Positions 7,506 to 11,053 of a DNA stretch of 11,053 nt are shown one piece after another (position 1 is the first letter of the stretch; every line of letters starts with the position of its first letter). The stretch comes from an uncultured Clostridia bacterium (GTDB lineage: Bacteria > Bacillota > Clostridia > Christensenellales > Pumilibacteraceae), in NCBI GenBank assembly GCA_947086925.1, contig CAMUAL010000043.1, positions 1-11,053 of the forward strand, written 5' to 3'. The notes beneath the pieces were generated by a model. That model saw nothing but the letters and a program-made list of their open reading frames with translations. It was not told where the DNA came from and did not search any database. Made by a program: the position numbers and the translations under genes.

Positions 7506-7532
7506 TTAGCAATCACCTCCTTAGAGTGCTAA
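7506..7532 (-). promoter_or_regulatory. CIRCE operator (HrcA binding site)
   Basis: On the minus strand the arms are TTAGCACTC (7532-7524) and GATTGCTAA (7514-7506), separated by exactly 9 bases. This matches the CIRCE consensus TTAGCACTC-N9-GAGTGCTAA at 17 of 18 arm positions. It lies directly after the -10 box of the hrcA promoter and covers the predicted transcription start near 7530, an ideal position for repression. The spacer TAAGGAGGT is part of a 12-base perfect complement of the 16S rRNA 3' end. Confidence 0.93.
7512..7523 (-). promoter_or_regulatory. Extended Shine-Dalgarno-like sequence inside CIRCE
   Basis: TAAGGAGGTGAT on the minus strand is a perfect 12-base complement of the usual 16S rRNA 3' end (ATCACCTCCTTA). 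The first nine bases are the CIRCE spacer. No ATG follows at a suitable distance: the GTG at 7516 overlaps it, a TTG at 7512 is 3 bases after the GGAGG core and opens only a 4-codon frame, and the hrcA ATG is over 50 bases away. The sequence is clear; its use in translation is uncertain. Confidence 0.5.
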
Positions 7533-7536
7533 ATAT

Positions 7537-7565
7537 AATATAGCACATAACGGTTGTTGTGTCAA
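7537..7565 (-). promoter_or_regulatory. Sigma-A-type promoter of the hrcA-grpE-dnaK-dnaJ operon
   Basis: On the minus strand a perfect -35 box TTGACA (7565-7560) is followed after 17 bases by TATATT (7542-7537), one mismatch from the -10 consensus. The predicted start is near 7530, within the CIRCE arm. It lies in the 139-base gap between hemW and hrcA. A strong constitutive promoter under HrcA repression is the expected class I heat-shock arrangement in Bacillota. Confidence 0.85.
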
Positions 7566-7601
7566 ATCTTTACAATGATTTTTTTAATAATATTGTCGAT
7601 T

Positions 7602-8696
7602 TTATATGAGTCTTAATATTATCTCGTTCATTACGTAAAATGCCCTTTCGGTGAGACTTATACGCTTGTCTGCAATTTTAATAAACCCCTCTTTTACAAG
7701 CCGCTCTATTTCCCGATATTTGTCCGCAGGCGCACCCATATCGAAATAATCGTCGACATTTATTCCGTCGCTTGTCCTAAGTCCGAGCATAACATATTCT
7801 TCAAACGCCTGTCTGCCGTCTACTAACTCCGTCTGCTCTGTTGTTTTACCGTTTGAATATGCCGATATATCGGAAGTGTTATATGAACGCGCGCCGCCGT
7901 AAAAAGAGTGAGCCGCCGCCCCTACGCCTATATAGGGTTTACGAGTCCAATACTTCATGTTATGACGGCTGAAATAACCGTCAACGCAAAAATTGCTTAC
8001 TTCGTATCTGCCGTAACCGCGACTTTTAAGCTCGGAGTATGCTACGTCATATAAATCCGCCGCAAAATCGTCGTCGGGTTTATACCCGCTTTCATACATA
8101 GCAGTTCCCTTTTCTACCGACAAAGCATATGCGGAAACATGCTTAACGCCCAAATCCGCAAAAGCGTTTACCGTATCGACAACATCGTTTTCGGTCTGCT
8201 CGGGAAGCCCTAAAATCATATCGCAACTTACATTGTTTATTCCGTGCTTTAAAACGAGCCTTACGGCGTCGCACGCCACACGAGCAGTATGCCGCCTCCC
8301 GATTGCACGCAGTATATCGTCGTTAAGCGACTGCACGCCTAAACTTATTCTGTTTACTCCGCAGTCCGTAGCCTCCGATAAAAATTCGCTTGTGCAACTG
8401 TCGGGGTTCGCTTCGCAGGTAATTTCGCAATCCTTCGAAATATCGGCTTTTTTACGCACTGCGGAAAAGATTTTACCGAGAAGTCCCGCGGGCAAAACCG
8501 ACGGAGTGCCGCCGCCCACATAAATCGAATCGATATTTCCTTTTACTCTTTGCGATATTTCGGAAGTAAGTGCGTTTACGTAATCGTTCGCGCGCTCGAT
8601 ATTAACGCACGAAACAAAGCCGCAGTAAGAACACCTGCTACGGCAAAACGGAATATGAATATACAACCCCGTACTTTGTTTGTTCCGTTCCGTCAT
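7602..8696 (-). CDS. hemW: HemW: radical SAM heme chaperone (coproporphyrinogen III oxidase-like)
   Basis: A complete 364-residue radical-SAM protein. The N-terminus has GLYIHIPFCRSRCSYCGF, giving the iron-sulfur cysteines C18, C22 and C25. These are followed by YVGGGTPSVL (59-68), EANPDS (95-100), ISLGVQSLNDDILRAIGRRH (117-136) and ILGLPEQTEN (161-170), and then the HemN-type C-terminal domain. It lacks the fourth cysteine two residues after C25 (CGF in place of CxC) that marks true oxygen-independent coproporphyrinogen III oxidase HemN, and it fits the HemW length. Older annotations call such genes hemN. Family knowledge: HemW binds heme and is thought to insert it into target proteins. It starts 5 bases after the lepA stop without a clear Shine-Dalgarno, so coupling is likely. 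No clear terminator follows it, so some transcripts may continue into hrcA. Confidence 0.94.
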   Translation of the reverse strand: MTERNKQSTGLYIHIPFCRSRCSYCGFVSCVNIERANDYVNALTSEISQRVKGNIDSIYVGGGTPSVLPAGLLGKIFSAVRKKADISKDCEITCEANPDSCTSEFLSEATDCGVNRISLGVQSLNDDILRAIGRRHTARVACDAVRLVLKHGINNVSCDMILGLPEQTENDVVDTVNAFADLGVKHVSAYALSVEKGTAMYESGYKPDDDFAADLYDVAYSELKSRGYGRYEVSNFCVDGYFSRHNMKYWTRKPYIGVGAAAHSFYGGARSYNTSDISAYSNGKTTEQTELVDGRQAFEEYVMLGLRTSDGINVDDYFDMGAPADKYREIERLVKEGFIKIADKRISLTERAFYVMNEIILRLI

Positions 8697-8701
8697 ATGG
8701 G

Positions 8702-10504
8702 TTATTTGTCGTCGAGTTTGAGCACCGACATAAACGCCTCGCTCGGAACTTCAACCGAACCTACCTGACGCATTCTCTTTTTGCCCTCTTTCTGCTTTTC
8801 GAGAAGCTTCTTTTTGCGGGTTATATCGCCACCGTAGCATTTCGCCAAAACATCTTTGCGCATTGCTTTTACCGTTTCGCGCGCAATGACCTTGTTGCCT
8901 ATCGATGCCTGAATGGGAATTTCGAACAGCTGACGCGGTATGACTTCTTTGAGTTTTTCGGCAATCGACCTTCCGCGAGTATACGCCTTTTCGCGGTGTA
9001 CTATTATACTTAAAGCATCACAAATTTCGTTATTAAGCAAAATATCGAGTTTAACCAAATCTTCCGCTTTGTAACCTTTGAGCTCGTAATCGAGACTCGC
9101 ATATCCGCGCGTGCGTGATTTAAGACTGTCGAAAAAGTCGTAAACGATTTCGTTAAGCGGAATTTCGTACTCTATTCTTACGCGCGTTTTATCGAGATAA
9201 ACCATATTGATATATGTGCCGCGCTTTTCCTGACACAGCTCCATTATCGAACCTATATATTCGGGCGGCGTGAAAATCATAGCCGATACGTACGGTTCTT
9301 CTATTCTGTCGATTTCGGCGGGATTAGGCAGATTGCTCGGGTTTGTTACCGTAATCATATCGCCGTCTGTTTTATATACGTTATAGTTTACGCTCGGCGC
9401 GGTGGTTATGAGGTCGAGGTTAAATTCGCGCTCCAACCGCTCCTGTATGATTTCCATGTGGAGAAGTCCCAAAAATCCGCAACGGAATCCGAATCCGAGC
9501 GCGACCGAAACTTCCGGTTCGAAGAAAAGCGCGGCGTCGTTAAGTTTAAGCTTTTCCAAAGCGTCTTTAAGGTCGTTATACTTACTGCCGTCGGTAGAAA
9601 AAATTCCGCAATAAACAACAGGCTGCACTTTTTTGTATCCGGGGCAAGGTTCGGCAGTCGGATTGAGTGCGTCGGTAACTGTATCGCCGGGTGCGGTATC
9701 GGACACGTTTTTTATGCTCGCGCATACGTAACCTACGTCGCCCGACGAAAGACTTTGCCACTCTATCGGTTTGGGATTGAAAATTCCCACCTCGGTAACA
9801 TCGAACTCTTTGCCGCTGTGCATCATTCGTATTTTACTGCCCGCTTCCACATGCCCGTCGATTACGCGCACCAAACACACCGCGCCTTTATAGTTATCGT
9901 AATAAGAATCGAATATAAGTGCTTTTAAAGGCGCGTCGGGATTGCCCGAGGGCGGCGGAACTTCGGTAATTATCTTATCGAGCACTTTGTCTATATTAAG
10001 TCCTTCTTTTGCGCTTACAAGCGGCGCGTCGTCGGCAGGCAGACCGATTACGTCTTCTATTTCCTGTTTTGCATCGTCGGGGCGCGCGCTCGGCAAATCT
10101 ATTTTATTTATTACGGGTATTATTTCGAGGTTGTTATCCACCGCCAAGTACACGTTGGCAAGAGTTTGCGCCTCTACGCCTTGCGTAGCGTCTACTATAA
10201 GCACGGCGCCTTCGCACGCGGCAAGCGAGCGCGAAACCTCGTAGGTAAAGTCGACATGACCGGGAGTATCGATTAAGTTAAGCTCGTAATCTTCGCCGCC
10301 GTAGGTATACTTCATGCGCACCGGCGTAAGTTTGATTGTTATGCCGCGTTCGCGCTCTATGTCCATGCTGTCCAAAATCTGATCGGTAAGTTCGCGCCGC
10401 GATACCGTACCCGTAGCTTCGATAAGTCTGTCGGCAAGAGTGGATTTGCCGTGGTCTATGTGCGCTATGATGCAGAAATTACGAATGTGCTTTTGTCTGT
10501 CCAT
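8702..10504 (-). CDS. lepA: LepA / elongation factor 4 (EF4), ribosomal GTPase
   Basis: A complete 600-residue translational GTPase of standard LepA length. The G domain shows the P-loop AHIDHGKST (14-22), the switch I region DSMDIERERGITIK (45-58), DTPGHVDF (79-86), NKIDLP (133-138) and SAKEGLN (164-170). Domain II, EF-G-like domains III and V, and the LepA-specific C-terminal domain follow, the last with GGDITRKKKLLEKQKEGKKRM and EVPSEAFMSVLK. It lacks EF-G domain IV. Family knowledge: EF4 binds ribosomes and has been linked to initiation, subunit biogenesis and back-translocation under stress. The ATG at 10504 is preceded at 7 bases by GGGG (10512-10515), a modest ribosome-binding site. 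It heads a unit with hemW, immediately upstream of the dnaK operon, as in B. subtilis. Confidence 0.98.
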   Translation of the reverse strand: MDRQKHIRNFCIIAHIDHGKSTLADRLIEATGTVSRRELTDQILDSMDIERERGITIKLTPVRMKYTYGGEDYELNLIDTPGHVDFTYEVSRSLAACEGAVLIVDATQGVEAQTLANVYLAVDNNLEIIPVINKIDLPSARPDDAKQEIEDVIGLPADDAPLVSAKEGLNIDKVLDKIITEVPPPSGNPDAPLKALIFDSYYDNYKGAVCLVRVIDGHVEAGSKIRMMHSGKEFDVTEVGIFNPKPIEWQSLSSGDVGYVCASIKNVSDTAPGDTVTDALNPTAEPCPGYKKVQPVVYCGIFSTDGSKYNDLKDALEKLKLNDAALFFEPEVSVALGFGFRCGFLGLLHMEIIQERLEREFNLDLITTAPSVNYNVYKTDGDMITVTNPSNLPNPAEIDRIEEPYVSAMIFTPPEYIGSIMELCQEKRGTYINMVYLDKTRVRIEYEIPLNEIVYDFFDSLKSRTRGYASLDYELKGYKAEDLVKLDILLNNEICDALSIIVHREKAYTRGRSIAEKLKEVIPRQLFEIPIQASIGNKVIARETVKAMRKDVLAKCYGGDITRKKKLLEKQKEGKKRMRQVGSVEVPSEAFMSVLKLDDK

Positions 10505-10535
10505 TTATTTGCCCCGAAAAGAGTTTTACCACTGT

Positions 10536-10564
10536 ATTATAAGCGAAAGTGCGAAAAATAGCAA
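10536..10564 (-). promoter_or_regulatory. Probable sigma-A promoter of lepA-hemW
   Basis: On the minus strand TTGCTA (10564-10559, 4 of 6 consensus) is separated by 17 bases from a perfect TATAAT (10541-10536). The predicted start near 10529 leaves a leader of about 25 bases before the lepA ATG. Confidence 0.75.
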
Positions 10565-10592
10565 ATAAAAACAGCCTTTATCCGCGAATTGG

Positions 10593-10621
10593 TTGCGCGA
10601 CTCTGAAAATCATGTTATAAT
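10593..10621 (+). promoter_or_regulatory. Probable sigma-A promoter of the phosphodiesterase gene
   Basis: On the plus strand TTGCGC (10593-10598, 4 of 6 consensus) is followed after 17 bases by a perfect TATAAT (10616-10621). The predicted start near 10628 is about 35 bases before the ATG at 10663. It is divergent from the lepA promoter, and their -35 boxes are about 28 bases apart. Confidence 0.75.
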
Positions 10622-10662
10622 GTTGCATATAATTCTACGGAGAACAACACGGGAGAATATTT

Positions 10663-11053
10663 ATGGACATTAAAAATTCCGTACTTTTCAATAAACCTAT
10701 TGCGCATCGCGGACTGCATACCGACGGAATACCCGAAAATTCGCTCGCGGCTTTCGAAAACGCAATTTTAAATCATTATCCCATAGAAACCGATGTAAGA
10801 ATAATCGACGACGGAACAATTATAGTATTTCATGACGATACCTTAGGAAGAATGACCGATAAAGACGGTTATGCTTCAAATCTACGCTCTGCGGATTTGG
10901 AAAAACTGCATTTAAAAGACAGCTCGCAAACCATACCGACTTTCGAACAGTTGCTTAAAACCGTAAACGGAAAAGTTCCTCTTTTAATAGAAACCAAAGT
11001 TACCGCAAAGGTCGGAGTTCTCGAAAAGAAGATTGCCGATATGCTCAAAGGAT
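10663..11053 (+). CDS. Glycerophosphodiester phosphodiesterase family protein (UgpQ-like), 3' end cut by window edge
   Basis: The plus-strand frame from the ATG at 10663 is open for 130 codons to the window edge. It shows the GDPD catalytic pattern: AHRG with H15 and R16, PEN (24-26), the metal ligands E42 and D44 in IETDVR, the second catalytic histidine H57 in VFHDDTLGRMT, IPTFEQLL (91-98), and E110/K112 in LLIETK. There is no signal peptide or membrane segment at the N-terminus, so it is probably cytoplasmic. Family knowledge: these TIM-barrel enzymes hydrolyse glycerophosphodiesters to glycerol-3-phosphate and an alcohol, usually with a divalent metal. The whole domain is about 240 residues, so roughly half is seen. 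A GGGAG ribosome-binding site (10651-10655) sits 7 bases before the ATG, and a good promoter lies upstream. It is transcribed away from lepA and is not part of the chaperone operon. Substrate cannot be told. Confidence 0.9.
   Translation, partial: MDIKNSVLFNKPIAHRGLHTDGIPENSLAAFENAILNHYPIETDVRIIDDGTIIVFHDDTLGRMTDKDGYASNLRSADLEKLHLKDSSQTIPTFEQLLKTVNGKVPLLIETKVTAKVGVLEKKIADMLKG

Noticed and set aside
7498..7512. A 4-codon leader frame (TTG CTA ATA GTC stop) after the CIRCE Shine-Dalgarno
   Set aside because: The spacing from GGAGG to TTG is only 3 bases, and so short a frame can occur by chance.
7463..7516. N-terminal extension of hrcA to a GTG at 7516
   Set aside because: The strong Shine-Dalgarno there overlaps the GTG with no spacing, the added residues are not part of the HrcA family, and the ATG at 7462 has a properly spaced GGAGG.
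9458..9928. A 156-codon plus-strand open frame inside lepA
   Set aside because: It is a shadow of lepA, with no ribosome-binding site or recognisable domain.
1..11053. tRNA or rRNA genes, insertion sequences, CRISPR arrays, phage or defence genes
   Set aside because: None was seen: coding density is high with ordinary housekeeping genes, and the only gaps over 100 bases (7463-7601 and 10505-10662) are explained by promoters and CIRCE.

Overview
The window carries one long leftward (minus-strand) block of nine housekeeping genes, preceded on the right by the start of a rightward gene. Read in the direction of transcription the block is lepA, hemW, hrcA, grpE, dnaK, dnaJ, prmA, rsmE, mtaB. This is the classic lepA-hemW plus heptacistronic dnaK operon arrangement of Bacillota, best known from Bacillus subtilis. 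Three features point to a Bacillota (probably Clostridia-like) chromosome: this gene order, a CIRCE operator in front of hrcA, and a DnaK that lacks the insertion found near residues 75-100 in Gram-negative DnaK proteins. No genus can be named from the sequence alone. Base composition looks moderate and even throughout, and nothing suggests horizontal transfer.

Region by region. At 10505-10662 lies a short divergent intergenic region with two back-to-back sigma-A-type promoters, one for lepA (minus) and one for a glycerophosphodiester phosphodiesterase gene (plus) that runs off the right edge. lepA and hemW are separated by 5 bases and form the first transcription unit. At 7463-7601 lies the heat-shock control region: a consensus promoter whose predicted start falls in a CIRCE operator, the binding site for HrcA, which is encoded just downstream. 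HrcA, GrpE, DnaK and DnaJ follow in tight succession. A hairpin with a T-rich 3' edge directly after dnaJ probably makes the chaperone part of the message more abundant than the distal part. prmA, rsmE and mtaB then follow with gaps or overlaps of a few bases; mtaB runs off the left edge.

How the genes work together. HrcA senses chaperone load (in studied species through GroEL) and represses its own operon through CIRCE. DnaK, DnaJ and GrpE form the Hsp70 folding machine. The three distal genes and lepA all act on translation: PrmA methylates ribosomal protein L11, RsmE methylates 16S rRNA, MtaB methylthiolates tRNA, and LepA (EF4) is a ribosomal GTPase. HemW is a radical-SAM heme-trafficking protein.

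I did not find an undescribed system. The most unusual point is the hrcA leader. The 9-base spacer of the CIRCE element lies within a perfect 12-base complement of the 16S rRNA 3' end, yet no good start codon sits at a proper distance from it. hrcA instead appears to start 54 bases further on, behind a second ribosome-binding site.
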